Shown piece after piece: positions 52,176 through 61,076 of a stretch of 64,000 bases of DNA. Below the pieces are notes generated by a model. That model did not search any database, was not told the DNA's origin, and was given only the letters and a program-made list of their open reading frames with translations. The stretch covers positions 70,054 to 134,053 of the forward strand of contig CAYVQT010000001.1 in the NCBI GenBank assembly GCA_964453665.1, written 5' to 3'. A program made the position numbers and the translations under genes. The stretch comes from DAOUTY01 sp964453665 (GTDB taxonomy: Bacteria; Chloroflexota; Dehalococcoidia; SZUA-161). Positions within the stretch are counted from its first letter, which is position 1; every line of letters begins with the position of its first letter.

Positions 52176-53035
52176 GCCCGCAGCCCCCTGCCCGTGATAC
52201 GAATAAAGATGTCCTCCAGCGTAGCCTCCTCGCTGTGAATGGTGACCACCTTCTGCCGTGAGAAAAGGTCACGTACGGCTTCGGGAGTATCGGTAGAGTC
52301 CAGCGGAATCTCATAATACTCAAGACCGCTGCCGGCTGCCACCTCCGCCTTGAGCGCTCTCTTGCCGTAGGTCTGTTTGAGGTTATGCGGTGTATCCAGA
52401 GCGACTATCTTCCCCTGGTTGATGAAGGCCACGCGGTCGCTGAGCTTGTCGGCCTCCATCATATCGTGGGTGGTCAGAAAGACGGTGGCTCCGCGTTCGC
52501 GCTCCTCGAGGATTACAGCGCGTATCGCCTCGGCGGACACGGGGTCCAGCCCCGAGGTGGGCTCATCGAGGAACAGTATTTGGGGCCGGTTTACCAGGCT
52601 GCGCGCTACCATAAGGCGCTGCTTCATTCCCTTGGAGAACTCCTCCACCTTGTGTTTCCCCCACCCTTCAAGGCCGATACGGGTCAGCAGCGCTTCGTCA
52701 TCAAATCCACTTATGCCGAACAGGCGTGCAAACAACCTGAGGTTTTCGCTGGCGCTCATCTGCTCATAGAGATTGGTGTACTCGAAGCAAACGCCTATCT
52801 CAGCCTGCACCTTCTCAGTATCCCCGGCGATATCCCGGCCCAGCACGGTCGCCTTACCCCCCTTTGGCTTCATCTGGCCGGTGAGCATCTTCCATGTCGT
52901 TGTTTTGCCAGCGCCGTTAGGGCCGAGAAAGCCTAAAATCTCGCCCCGGGCTACCTGGAAGCTGATATGGTCTACAGCGACAAGATCCCCGTACCAGTAG
53001 GTCAGGTCCTCAGCGATAATCGAATAATCAACCAT
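52172..53035 (-). CDS. ABC transporter ATP-binding protein
   Basis: A 287-residue ATPase of the ABC-2 exporter class. Walker A GPNGAGKT is at 38-45, the Q-loop region VCFEYTNLYEQMSASENL near 83-100, signature FSKGMKQRL near 133-141 (Lys instead of the usual Gly-Gly motif residue), Walker B ILFLDEPTSGLD near 153-164 and switch His in LTTHD near 186-190. A C-terminal domain of about 70 residues is typical of DrrA-like exporters. It is first in the exporter operon, just downstream of an AT-rich region and of the GbsR/MarR regulator gene on the same strand. Confidence 0.94.
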   Translation of the reverse strand: MVDYSIIAEDLTYWYGDLVAVDHISFQVARGEILGFLGPNGAGKTTTWKMLTGQMKPKGGKATVLGRDIAGDTEKVQAEIGVCFEYTNLYEQMSASENLRLFARLFGISGFDDEALLTRIGLEGWGKHKVEEFSKGMKQRLMVARSLVNRPQILFLDEPTSGLDPVSAEAIRAVILEERERGATVFLTTHDMMEADKLSDRVAFINQGKIVALDTPHNLKQTYGKRALKAEVAAGSGLEYYEIPLDSTDTPEAVRDLFSRQKVVTIHSEEATLEDIFIRITGRGLRA

Positions 53036-53099
53036 GACGCTCTACCTCCAACAGTGTCTAAGGCACAACAGGCCAGCGACGCGCAGTCATCTATCTGTA

Positions 53100-53335
53100 A
53101 CGGAATAAATAGTTACGCATGAACATTTAATAAATCCCAAATCCGAAGCTCTAAATACTAAACAAAATCGAATTATCAAATCTCAAATGTCCAAAACATT
53201 ATTAAATAATCAGGTTTAACCCAGTTTTATTTCTGAATGCATCAAGATGTGTATTTTAAAATTGAAATCTTTGAATTTGTTTAGTGCTCAGGTATTAGTA
53301 TTTAGAATTTTCACATATTGTGCGCATACATTTGT
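53100..53335. repeat. AT-rich inverted-repeat region before the ABC operon
   Basis: Far more AT-rich than its surroundings. Complementary 10-mers recur: CTAAATACTA (53151-53160) with TAGTATTTAG (53296-53305), and ACTAAACAAA (53157-53166) with TTTGTTTAGT (53276-53285). It looks like a degenerate dispersed element or a long imperfect hairpin. No gene is seen in 53036-53345. Confidence 0.45.
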
Positions 53336-53345
53336 GCCGTCGAAT

Positions 53346-53831
53346 CTAGGGCGAAACCCTCCTATTTTTTCCCTGCTCCCAGCGTTCCAGCACCGCAAGC
53401 CATTCCCGTTCCCAGAACATATATAGATTTCGCATACCCTCCAGCCGTTGTTTTACCTGTGAGTCCTTGCCTTCGAGCATTTCCAGCCCCCGCTCCAGGA
53501 GGCTGCGAAACTCACTTATCTTGGTCAGGCTTTCTTTCATCACAGCGTTCCAGGCATCCGGCTTGATGAGAAAGTAATCCCTGCGCTGCCCCGGCAGCAC
53601 TGTTCGCTCGATTATACCAAGCCTGATCAGCATCCGGGTCATAGAGCTGATAGAGCCTTTGCTGGCCAGCAGGGCATCCGCCAGCTCGCTTGCGGTTTGA
53701 TGAGGCGGATCGCAGATCAGGAGCCAGCCCAGAATCCGTCCTGCCATTCGGGGCAGACCGCGCTGCTCGAAGAACAGGCCGACCTCTTCCACGAAACGCT
53801 GCTGTTTTGAACGTTCTTCCTCTTCGTTCAC
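53346..53831 (-). CDS. GbsR/MarR-family transcriptional regulator
   Basis: A 161-residue winged-helix protein of the GbsR-like MarR branch. RFVEEVGLFFEQRGLPRMAGRILGWLLICDPPHQTASELA-type text covers the N-terminal helices (about 12-52), ASKGSISSMTRMLIRLGIIERT is the recognition helix and wing (about 55-77), and a long C-terminal coiled coil follows. Relatives control membrane or compatible-solute genes next to them. The downstream ABC exporter on the same strand is the likely target. Its own promoter at 53868-53896 is covered by two dyads. Confidence 0.88.
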   Translation of the reverse strand: MNEEEERSKQQRFVEEVGLFFEQRGLPRMAGRILGWLLICDPPHQTASELADALLASKGSISSMTRMLIRLGIIERTVLPGQRRDYFLIKPDAWNAVMKESLTKISEFRSLLERGLEMLEGKDSQVKQRLEGMRNLYMFWEREWLAVLERWEQGKNRRVSP

Positions 53832-53856
53832 TTTTCACCCCTCGATGCTATGTTTC

Positions 53857-53898
53857 ACTATATATCAAGTATAGTAAATATTGAATATTCAGTCAATA
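53857..53898. promoter_or_regulatory. GbsR/MarR gene promoter with two overlapping dyads
   Basis: On the minus strand there is TTGACT (53896-53891), a 17-bp spacer and TATACT (53873-53868). Dyad one is ACTATA-7-TATAGT (53857-53875), over the -10. Dyad two is TATTGA-8-TCAATA (53879-53898), over the -35. Both are good autoregulator sites. Confidence 0.65.
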
Positions 53899-54082
53899 CT
53901 AAACTAATTAATCATTCCTCCCTATTTCTCACGTCATTGCGAGGCATCCTGAGTGCATCGAAGGGCCGCGTCCCTATGTCATTGCTTCGCCTTCGTAGGA
54001 AGGCTCGCAAAGACAAAAAGAGAGCGCATGAATGACATACTAACTGCTCCCGTAAAGAACGGCTAAATCCGAGTGTGATTTC

Positions 54083-54109
54083 GTAGGGGCGAGGTGACCT
54101 CGCCCCTAC
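54083..54109. repeat. REP palindrome, core GAGGTGACCTC
   Basis: 27 nt with the shared arms GTAGGGGC / GCCCCTAC and a core that differs from the other copies. Confidence 0.85.
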
Positions 54110-54144
54110 GTTTAATCTAACGGACTCGCAAAGACATAGGGGTA

Positions 54145-54166
54145 GGCAGGAGCATCCGCTCCTGCC
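54145..54166. repeat. REP-like hairpin, core GAGCATCCGCTC
   Basis: GGCAGGAG (54145-54152), loop CATCCG and CTCCTGCC (54159-54166). It shares its core with 20748-20769. Confidence 0.6.
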
Positions 54167-54246
54167 ATATATAGGGCTACCCTTCAATCAGTCGTGGGTG
54201 AGGCAAGGAGGCTGTACCTTGATAAACAAAGGCAGCAATTCTAACC

Positions 54247-54275
54247 TTGTGAACCGTTTCCCAATACCCTATAAT
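54247..54275 (+). promoter_or_regulatory. pab operon promoter
   Basis: TTGTGA (54247-54252), a 17-bp spacer and TATAAT (54270-54275), 38 bp before the pabB start. Confidence 0.7.
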
Positions 54276-54312
54276 TTAGCCAAAGCTAGCAATACTGTGA
54301 TTATTTAGCAAG

Positions 54313-55779
54313 ATGATGAACAAGGCCGATATGAGCAGACGCCTGCCCCTGGTGGAGGAGATTTATAACCCCCCTGCTGCCCCACATGCCTTTGAGCTAT
54401 TCAAGGACAGGCCCTTCAGCTTTTTCCTTGACAGCGGGATGGACCCCCGGAGGCTGGGACGCTACTCCTATATGGGCAGTGACCCCTTTCTGGTGATGAA
54501 AAGCCGTGGGAGCGTGATCACGCTTCTAGACTCCGCGGGCGAGAAATCCATCTTTGGCAACCCTTTCGACGTGCTCGGTGAACTTCTCCACGAATACAAT
54601 CTGGGCAGTAATTCCCTCGCGCTGCCCTTCATCGGGGGAGCTGTGGGCTACCTGAGCTATGACCTGGGTCATTTCGTCGAGAAGCTGCCCTCCACGGCGG
54701 TTGACGACCTGCAGCTTCCCGAGTGCTATCTGGCATTCTACGATGCAGTGATTGCCTTCGACCACCTGGAAGGCCGGTCCTATGTCGTTGCTACCGGCTT
54801 CCCCGAAACAGGGAGCGCCCGGCTTGCCCGGGCCGAGGTCCGCCTCGAAGAGCTGCGGCGCACCCTGACCGGAGCGCCCCGCCCGGATGACTATGAGGAG
54901 GCACTTTTCGACCAGCCCGTTGAAAGCCCGGTGGGCCTGAGTTCCAATTTCACCCACGAGGGCTACGTCGAGGCAGTACAGGCCGTCAGGGACTACATCA
55001 TGGCCGGTGACATCTTCCAGGCCAATATCTCCCAGCGGTTCGACGCCGATATGCCCCTCCACCCTTACGATCTCTACCGCCGGCTGCGGCGTATTAATCC
55101 CGCACCCTTCGCCAGCTACCTCAACCTCGACGGCGTTACCGTGGTCAGCTCCTCCCCCGAGAGATTTCTGCTCGTTCGCGGCGATATGGTGGAGACACGC
55201 CCCGTCAAGGGCACCAGGCCCCGCGGCAAGGACGAGGCATCGGATAAAGCCCTGGCCCGCGAGCTGGTGCAAAGCATCAAGGACCAGGCAGAGCACGTGA
55301 TGATCGTTGACCTGGAGAGGAATGATCTGGGACGCGTTTGCCGCTACGGAACAGTAAGGGTCAGTGAACTGGCCGCCCTGGAAAAGTACGCCACCGTGTT
55401 CCATCTGACCTCAACCGTCGAGGGCCAGCTTCGCCCCGGCAAGGGGGTCATCGACCTGCTCAAGGCCACCTTCCCCGGTGGCTCTATTACCGGCGCACCC
55501 AAGGTGAGAGCTATGGAGATCATCGACGAGCTTGAGCCCACCAGGAGGAGCGTATACACCGGTTCTATAGGCTATCTCAGCTTCGATGGAAATCTCGACC
55601 TCAATATCGTCATACGCACCATTCTGGTGAAAGAGGGCAGGGCCTATTTCCAGGTGGGCGGGGCAGTTGTCTACGATTCGGATCCCGAGGGGGAATATAT
55701 AGAAACGCTGGACAAGGCTAAAGCCCTGATCCGCGCTTTAAGTATGGTACCAGAGCTGGTAACGGAGGGCACGGTATGA
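54313..55779 (+). CDS. pabB: aminodeoxychorismate synthase component I (PabB)
   Basis: Component I converts chorismate and ammonia to 4-amino-4-deoxychorismate, the first step to p-aminobenzoate for folate. The 488-residue protein has the N-terminal Anth_synt_I_N region (IGGAVGYLSYDLGHFVE near 116-132) and the chorismate-binding core (QANISQRF near 235-242, ETRPVKGTRPRG near 295-306 with the catalytic-type Lys, GGSITGAPK near 393-401, YTGSIGYL, NIVIRT). Anthranilate synthase TrpE is the alternative, but the linked pabA and class IV aminotransferase (pabC) genes favour PABA. It overlaps pabA by 4 nt. Confidence 0.88.
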   Translation: MMNKADMSRRLPLVEEIYNPPAAPHAFELFKDRPFSFFLDSGMDPRRLGRYSYMGSDPFLVMKSRGSVITLLDSAGEKSIFGNPFDVLGELLHEYNLGSNSLALPFIGGAVGYLSYDLGHFVEKLPSTAVDDLQLPECYLAFYDAVIAFDHLEGRSYVVATGFPETGSARLARAEVRLEELRRTLTGAPRPDDYEEALFDQPVESPVGLSSNFTHEGYVEAVQAVRDYIMAGDIFQANISQRFDADMPLHPYDLYRRLRRINPAPFASYLNLDGVTVVSSSPERFLLVRGDMVETRPVKGTRPRGKDEASDKALARELVQSIKDQAEHVMIVDLERNDLGRVCRYGTVRVSELAALEKYATVFHLTSTVEGQLRPGKGVIDLLKATFPGGSITGAPKVRAMEIIDELEPTRRSVYTGSIGYLSFDGNLDLNIVIRTILVKEGRAYFQVGGAVVYDSDPEGEYIETLDKAKALIRALSMVPELVTEGTV

Positions 55780-56360
55780 TTCTGCTCATAGATAATTACG
55801 ACTCCTTTGTCTACAACCTGGCGCAGTACATCGGCGAGCTGGGATGGGAGCCTGTGGTGCACCGCAACGACGCTATCGGGCTGGACGAGATAGAACAAAT
55901 GGCTCCGAGCCATATAGTTATCTCTCCGGGACCCTGCACCCCGCTGGAGGCCGGCATCTCCAACGATGTGGTGCGCAACTTCAGCGGCAGGATTCCTATC
56001 CTCGGCGTCTGCCTCGGCCATCAATGCATTGGTTATGTCAACGGCGGCGTTATTGCGAGAGCAGACCCGCCCATGCACGGCAAGACCTCCTACGTGCACC
56101 ACGACGGCAGAACCATCTATACCGGCCTGCCCAACCCCTTCCCGGGAGGGCGTTACCACTCGCTTATTATCGAGCCCGGCACCTTCTCCGATTGCCTGGA
56201 GGTATCGGCGTGGACGGAAGAAGGCGTGATTATGGGAGTTCGCCACAAGGAAAACGTGGTGGAGGGAATCCAGTTCCACCCCGAATCAATCCTGACCGAT
56301 GTCGGCCATGATGTACTGAGGAAGTTCCTCAGCTTCTCTGAACCATTATGGAACAACTAG
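55776..56360 (+). CDS. pabA: aminodeoxychorismate/anthranilate synthase component II (PabA, glutamine amidotransferase)
   Basis: The amidotransferase subunit that releases ammonia from glutamine for component I. The 194-residue class I glutaminase has the opening LLIDNYDSFVYNL, oxyanion strand ISPGPCTP near 49-56 and catalytic triad Cys79 (GVCLGHQ), His168 and Glu170 (FHPES). In many bacteria one such subunit serves both PABA and tryptophan synthesis; no trp gene is in view. It overlaps pabB (ATGA) and pabC (13 nt), which shows strong translational coupling. Confidence 0.93.
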   Translation: MILLIDNYDSFVYNLAQYIGELGWEPVVHRNDAIGLDEIEQMAPSHIVISPGPCTPLEAGISNDVVRNFSGRIPILGVCLGHQCIGYVNGGVIARADPPMHGKTSYVHHDGRTIYTGLPNPFPGGRYHSLIIEPGTFSDCLEVSAWTEEGVIMGVRHKENVVEGIQFHPESILTDVGHDVLRKFLSFSEPLWNN

Positions 56361-57226
56361 TATACTTGAACGGCACCCTGCTCCCCCGAGGCCAGGCCGT
56401 AATCTCCCCTTTTGACCATGGTTTCCTTTACGGCTACGGTCTCTTCGAGACCATGCGTGCCTACTCCGGATACATCTTTCGCCTGCGGCACCACCTCGAA
56501 CGCCTCACTCGCTCGGCGGACCTCCTCAGCCTGCCCACGTACAACCTCGACCTCGAAAAAGCCTGCTACGACACGCTAACGTCGAACAACCTGGATGACG
56601 CCCGAATCAGGTTGACCGTTTCAATTGGAGAAGGGGAAAGCGCCCCCGACCCACCGCAGCACCCCAGGCCTACCGTGCTCATCTCAGCCTCCGCCTACAC
56701 TCCCCCTCCTCCCGAGACATACATAAACGGCTTCAAGGCAATCGTGTCTTCAATACGACTGAACAGCCAGTCCCCTCTTTCCCGCTTAAAATCGGCCAAC
56801 TACCTGAACAACCTCCTAGCAAGAAAGGAGGCCAGGGCGGCAGGAGCCAATGAAGCCCTGCTGCTCAACGAACGTGGTTTTCTCTGTGAGGGGAGCACCA
56901 GCAACGTGTTTCTGGTAAAGGGACGTACCGTTGTCACCCCGAATGAAGAGAGCGGCTGCTTGCCTGGCGTTACTCGCCAGGCAGCTATAGAGCTGGCCTC
57001 ACAAATAGGGCTGTCTGTCGTACAGAGAGAGGTTCAACCGGAGGAGCTTTTACAAGCCGACGAAGTTTTCATCACCAACTCACTCCTTGAGCTTATGCCC
57101 CTCAGCGAGGTCGATGATAAGAACATCGGCGGAAAGAGTAAAAATATAGGGAAAGGCGAGGTAACAGGTAAACTAATGATTGCCTATAGAGAGCTGGTTG
57201 CAGGGGAAAAGGGGGCCCTGCCATAG
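56348..57226 (+). CDS. pabC: aminodeoxychorismate lyase (PabC), class IV PLP enzyme
   Basis: The enzyme removes pyruvate from aminodeoxychorismate to leave p-aminobenzoate. The 292-residue fold-type IV protein (BCAT/ADCL family) shows FDHGFLYGYGLFETMRAYSG near 22-41, PLP-binding Lys148 in RLKSANYLNNLLARKEA, NEALLLNERGFLCEGSTSNVF near 167-187 and GCLPGVTRQ near 200-208. A branched-chain or D-amino-acid aminotransferase is possible from sequence, but the pabBA context decides. The last 43 bp overlap the convergent tmk gene. Confidence 0.87.
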   Translation: MEQLVYLNGTLLPRGQAVISPFDHGFLYGYGLFETMRAYSGYIFRLRHHLERLTRSADLLSLPTYNLDLEKACYDTLTSNNLDDARIRLTVSIGEGESAPDPPQHPRPTVLISASAYTPPPPETYINGFKAIVSSIRLNSQSPLSRLKSANYLNNLLARKEARAAGANEALLLNERGFLCEGSTSNVFLVKGRTVVTPNEESGCLPGVTRQAAIELASQIGLSVVQREVQPEELLQADEVFITNSLLELMPLSEVDDKNIGGKSKNIGKGEVTGKLMIAYRELVAGEKGALP

Positions 57227-57834
57227 GTCAGAAAATCCCTTACCTGTTCCCAGACTAGCTCTTCGACTTGCACCTCGGGAAGAGAGGCATTAATAACTAC
57301 CCATCTATCGGGGTCAGCGACAGCCATCTCCATATAGCCGTCCCGCACCCTCTGATGAAAGGTGAACTCCTCGCGCTCGAAGCTGTCCCACTTACGCTTC
57401 TTGCGCGCCAATCCCTCTTCCGAATCCAAGTCCATTAGCAGCACCAAATCAGGAGAGAGACCATCGGTAACAAAGTCATTTAACGTTTCAAGCATGCCCA
57501 AATCGATTCCCCGCCCATAGCCTTGATAAGCGACTGTGGAAGCGGCGAAGCGGTCACATACTACGATATTGCCCTTTTCCAATGCAGGTCGGATGACTTG
57601 TGTAACCAGCTGGCTACGCGAAGCGAGGAAGAGCAACAATTCGGTAGGTATGGTAACCTCTCTGCCCCACTTGACCCAGCGACGCATCCTTTCGCCGAGC
57701 ATGGTGCCCCCCGGCTCGTGAGTATACACTACATCGTAGCCAACCCTTCGTAGCCGGTTATACAAAGCTCTGGCCTGAGTTGACTTGCCGCTGCCCTCTC
57801 CACCCTCGAACGTTATGAATGTGGAACCTGCCAT
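57184..57834 (-). CDS. tmk: thymidylate kinase
   Basis: Tmk phosphorylates dTMP to dTDP for DNA synthesis. The 216-residue protein has the P-loop GGEGSGKST at 11-19, the DR motif VCDRFAASTVAYQGYGRG near 91-108 and a lid region (EEGLARKKRK). The family is about 205-215 residues; the final residues (GRAPFSPATSSL) lie in DNA that also codes for the end of pabC on the other strand. A possible promoter on the minus strand uses TATAAT at 57888-57883 with TTGACA at 57914-57909, but its 20-bp spacer is long. Confidence 0.95.
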   Translation of the reverse strand: MAGSTFITFEGGEGSGKSTQARALYNRLRRVGYDVVYTHEPGGTMLGERMRRWVKWGREVTIPTELLLFLASRSQLVTQVIRPALEKGNIVVCDRFAASTVAYQGYGRGIDLGMLETLNDFVTDGLSPDLVLLMDLDSEEGLARKKRKWDSFEREEFTFHQRVRDGYMEMAVADPDRWVVINASLPEVQVEELVWEQVRDFLTYGRAPFSPATSSL

Positions 57835-58010
57835 CTCTATACCTGATGTTTAAATAGCAACGGGATACCCTCGTGTGCGCCCATTATACTAGGGGCTCAG
57901 CTACCTTCTGTCAAGACTCTGTAGGGAGGTTCTCATCCATAAATGCCGCTACAGTCCACTGCCCCACCTCTCGGCCCAACGTTATGAATCAAGTTTGATA
58001 CATTCTCCCG

Positions 58011-59543
58011 TTACCGCCTGGTCTCGCCATCGGTAGTATAAATGCGTACGCGGCGTCGCGGCGCCTTCCCGGTGCTCTTGGTAATCAGATTATATTTCTC
58101 CGCCAGTTGATGTTGCAGGCGGCGTATAAAGGCATTTTGCGGGCTCAATTCCATCGATTCACCCGTACGCTGGATCTCCTCGATTGCCTGCTCCGCCTCC
58201 ATGAGAGCCACGGCCACAGAGTCCGAGTGCTCTTCTACACGATAGATGTTGGCCAAGCCCTGTTCCATTTGTGTGGTCTTATCGCTCCTGATAACATAAA
58301 TTGGGATTCCCCTGAGTTCTGCATCCCTCAGGACCTGTGATTTCCGGCGGTAATGGCTTTTAGAGGTCATCAGCAGATCGGCTTCCTTGAGATCGCTAAC
58401 CACGTCTACGGGTACTTTCATCCTCCTGATGCTCTCCTCCAGCCGAACCCGGCTAATGCCGAATGGCATTATGTTCTTAGGCTCATCACCCCGAGCCTGC
58501 TTCCTGGCGTCCTCTGGCTCGGGGTGAGCGTAGGGCATCGCCTTTTCGCTTTTCAACTCCCCGTTCTCGAACCAGCGTACATCTAACGGGATAAGGTGTC
58601 CCCTTAAAGTAGCATCTACTACAGCAGCGACATCCGGGTGAATAGCGACCCGCTCCCAGCTTTGAATCTCCACCACTACATCGAAGGTCGGAGGCGCTTT
58701 GCGCTCCAGAATCGACTTCTGTGTGCCCCTACGCCTTGCCTCCTCATCTCCCAGCGTAACTGTCTGGATACCGCCGATGAGGTCGGAAAGAGTGGGATTC
58801 ATCATCAGGTTGTCAAGGGTATTGCCGTGGGCGGTACCGACAAGCTGCACTCCCCGTTCCGCAATGGTGCGCGCAGCCATCGCCTCAAGCTCGGTGCCGA
58901 TCTCATCGATTACTATAACCTCCGGCATGTGATTCTCCACCGCCTCGATCATCACCGCATGCTGCCTGAGCGGAGTGGATACCTGCATTCTCCGCGCACG
59001 TCCTATCGCAGGGTGGGGGATATCTCCATCACCGCCGATCTCGTTTGACGTATCGACTATTATCACCCTCTTACCAAGGTCTTCAGCAAGGACACGGGCT
59101 ACCTCACGCAGCATTGTCGTCTTGCCAACACCGGGCCGCCCCAGAAGAAGGATGCTCTGCCCCGACTCAACCAAATCCCTGATTAGAGCGATGGTGCCGA
59201 AGACTGCCCTCCCCACACGACAGGAAAGCCCCACGATGCGTCCCTTACGGTTGCGAATAGCCGAGATGCGATGAAGAGTGCGTTCTATGCCAGCGCGATT
59301 GTCATCGCCAAAGGCGCCGATGTGACGCACCACGTAATCTATGTCCTCAGCGGTCACCTCTTTGGAGCTTAGAATCATGTCCCTGTTCAAGTAGCGCGCC
59401 TCGGGCTGCCGCCCCAGGTCCATGACCACCTCCATGAACTCGCCGCGGGCATCTGTCTGGCTCAGCGGTTCGGAGATATGTGGAGGCAGCACATCGAGGA
59501 GCGCATCCAGGTCATCGGTGATTACTTTCTGCATAATTTGCAA
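58011..59543 (-). CDS. SpoIIIAA-like AAA ATPase with R3H domain
   Basis: A 510-residue P-loop ATPase related to SpoIIIAA and cyanobacterial/plastid Ycf45. Walker A GRPGVGKT is at 135-142 and Walker [12 protein letters not shown] near 208-218. [15 protein letters not shown] near 231-245 is typical of this RecA/secretion-ATPase-like branch. The C-terminal 60 residues form an R3H nucleic-acid-binding domain ([15 protein letters not shown], the R-x3-H motif being RLQHQ). Sporulation is not implied in this lineage. It begins a leftward set with the GNAT-like, pdxT and pdxS genes upstream, 7 bp after the GNAT-like stop. Confidence 0.9.
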   Translation of the reverse strand: MQIMQKVITDDLDALLDVLPPHISEPLSQTDARGEFMEVVMDLGRQPEARYLNRDMILSSKEVTAEDIDYVVRHIGAFGDDNRAGIERTLHRISAIRNRKGRIVGLSCRVGRAVFGTIALIRDLVESGQSILLLGRPGVGKTTMLREVARVLAEDLGKRVIIVDTSNEIGGDGDIPHPAIGRARRMQVSTPLRQHAVMIEAVENHMPEVIVIDEIGTELEAMAARTIAERGVQLVGTAHGNTLDNLMMNPTLSDLIGGIQTVTLGDEEARRRGTQKSILERKAPPTFDVVVEIQSWERVAIHPDVAAVVDATLRGHLIPLDVRWFENGELKSEKAMPYAHPEPEDARKQARGDEPKNIMPFGISRVRLEESIRRMKVPVDVVSDLKEADLLMTSKSHYRRKSQVLRDAELRGIPIYVIRSDKTTQMEQGLANIYRVEEHSDSVAVALMEAEQAIEEIQRTGESMELSPQNAFIRRLQHQLAEKYNLITKSTGKAPRRRVRIYTTDGETRR

Positions 59544-59550
59544 TCATCCC

Positions 59551-60468
59551 CTAGGCAGACAAGGGCACAAGCTGTGGCTCACGAACCCGCTCTACTAGCT
59601 GTTTGCTCATACAGAAGTATTCCGCTACTTGCCGGAAACCTCGTTCTTCGAGTACATGCCGTAACGGTGTTTGAAACTCCGGCACAAGGCAGTATACAGG
59701 GCTTCTTCCGCTAAGGACAGCCAGGCAGTAATCCACCAGAAGACTCACATCGGTTGATCCCAGACCAGTCACAATATCGAACTGCCTTGCCGTACCGTCG
59801 GCCCGGATTCGTAACCATGCGGTAACTTCGCCTCCATCTTCAACAACCAGCTCTCTAACCGCGCCTCTATCCATACCCTGGCACCATTCCTCAGAAGTCA
59901 TCCCCTCCACGTTCCGCACTTTCAGGGGTACGGTAGCGCTATATAGTCGAAACAGCCTGTACTCGTCGGCACTTAACTTGGGCCTTGGCGCAACCAGGGA
60001 CTCGGTTGCCTCCGCTTGCCTCTGCCCTTCCAGAAGGTACAGGAACTCGGTGAGGTAGTGGCTGAAACCGGCCTTTTTTGCCGTATCAACCACGTCGCTG
60101 TCGGAGTGAAGTCGCAGGAAAAGCCTCCCCGCCCCAACCGCATTATCAGAGGAGCCCAGTTCCTCCAGCAGGTCGAGACTGCATCCTTCGTGTCCCCGGG
60201 CCAGAAGGAGCCGCTCTATCTCCCACGCGCTGGGCCCACGACAGCTCCGAAGACAGGCCAATCCCCGGATGCCCCCGTCCGGGACACAGACGAAGCTGCG
60301 CCGATCGTCACCCGAAACCAGGCATCCTTTGAGCAGAGGAAAGAGCAACGCAGGCTCCCAACCCCTCTCGTTAAGCCTGCTGCGCACCTTTGCCTCTTCA
60401 CCTGGGGACCTGCCCAGGAATAAAAGCAGCGTAGCGATGTCACCCAGTCGGAGGGGCCGAATCATCAT
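59551..60468 (-). CDS. GNAT-like acetyltransferase-fold protein
   Basis: A 305-residue protein that I would place with tandem GNAT-fold proteins. The opening MIRPLRLGDIATLLLFL resembles GNAT strand one and the end (VLEERGFRQVAEYFCMSKQL) resembles the GNAT terminal strand EGF.. pattern. No clear acetyl-CoA loop (Q/RxxGxG/A) is visible, so activity is doubtful. It lies between pdxT (2 bp away) and the SpoIIIAA-like gene and is surely cotranscribed. Function unknown. Confidence 0.6.
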   Translation of the reverse strand: MMIRPLRLGDIATLLLFLGRSPGEEAKVRSRLNERGWEPALLFPLLKGCLVSGDDRRSFVCVPDGGIRGLACLRSCRGPSAWEIERLLLARGHEGCSLDLLEELGSSDNAVGAGRLFLRLHSDSDVVDTAKKAGFSHYLTEFLYLLEGQRQAEATESLVAPRPKLSADEYRLFRLYSATVPLKVRNVEGMTSEEWCQGMDRGAVRELVVEDGGEVTAWLRIRADGTARQFDIVTGLGSTDVSLLVDYCLAVLSGRSPVYCLVPEFQTPLRHVLEERGFRQVAEYFCMSKQLVERVREPQLVPLSA

Positions 60469-60470
60469 AT

Positions 60471-61067
60471 TTAAGCCGCCTTTGCTTTGAGTCTATCTTC
60501 TATGATGGTTAAGAAGTACTCATGAAAGCGGAGGTCAGTAGTAAGCTCAGGGTGGAAGGCAGTGGCCAACATGTTGCTCTCTCTGGCAGCAACAGGCGCC
60601 CCATCGGGCAGTCTCGCTAGAATCTCTACGCTATCCCCAGCCTTCTCGATCAACGGGGCGCGAATGAAGACGGCGTGGAACGGATGCTCGCCCAGCGCCG
60701 GGACCGCGAGGTCAGCTTCAAAGCTGTCCACCTGACGGCCAAAGGCATTGCGCTTCACCTCGATATCCATAACGCCCAGAGTCTGAAGCTCCATGCCGGA
60801 AACATCCCTCGCCAGCAGAACCATGCCAGCGCAGGTACCGAAAACCGGGAGACCCCCGGCGATAAGCCTGCTCAGCTCTTCCTCGAGGTGATACTCCCTC
60901 ATCAGCTTGCCGATTGTAGTGCTCTCGCCGCCGGGTATCACCAGACCGCCAAGTCCCTTAAGCTCGCCGGGCAAGCGTACGGGGTACGCCCCCGCTCCCA
61001 ACCTGCGCAGAGCCGCTATATGTTCCATAAAACCGCCCTGCAATGCCAGAACGCCGACCTTTTTCAT
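60471..61067 (-). CDS. pdxT: pyridoxal 5'-phosphate synthase glutaminase subunit PdxT
   Basis: PdxT hydrolyses glutamine and channels ammonia to PdxS for vitamin B6 synthesis. The 198-residue class I glutaminase has GVLALQGGFMEHI near 5-17, IPGGESTTIGKL near 44-55, catalytic Cys79 in VFGTCAGM and the His/Glu pair in TAFHPELT near 169-176. It starts 9 bp after the pdxS stop on the same strand and length is normal. Confidence 0.97.
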   Translation of the reverse strand: MKKVGVLALQGGFMEHIAALRRLGAGAYPVRLPGELKGLGGLVIPGGESTTIGKLMREYHLEEELSRLIAGGLPVFGTCAGMVLLARDVSGMELQTLGVMDIEVKRNAFGRQVDSFEADLAVPALGEHPFHAVFIRAPLIEKAGDSVEILARLPDGAPVAARESNMLATAFHPELTTDLRFHEYFLTIIEDRLKAKAA

Positions 61068-61076
61068 CGGGCTTCT

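Larger units (their letters stand above)
53899..54246. other. intergenic region rich in dispersed repeats
   Basis: It contains CATTGCGAGGCATCCTGAGT-type and CGAAGGGCCGCG text near 53935-53970, TTCGCCTTCGTAGGAAGGCT near 53986-54005, a REP palindrome at 54083-54109 and a hairpin at 54145-54166. No gene is supported. Confidence 0.5.
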
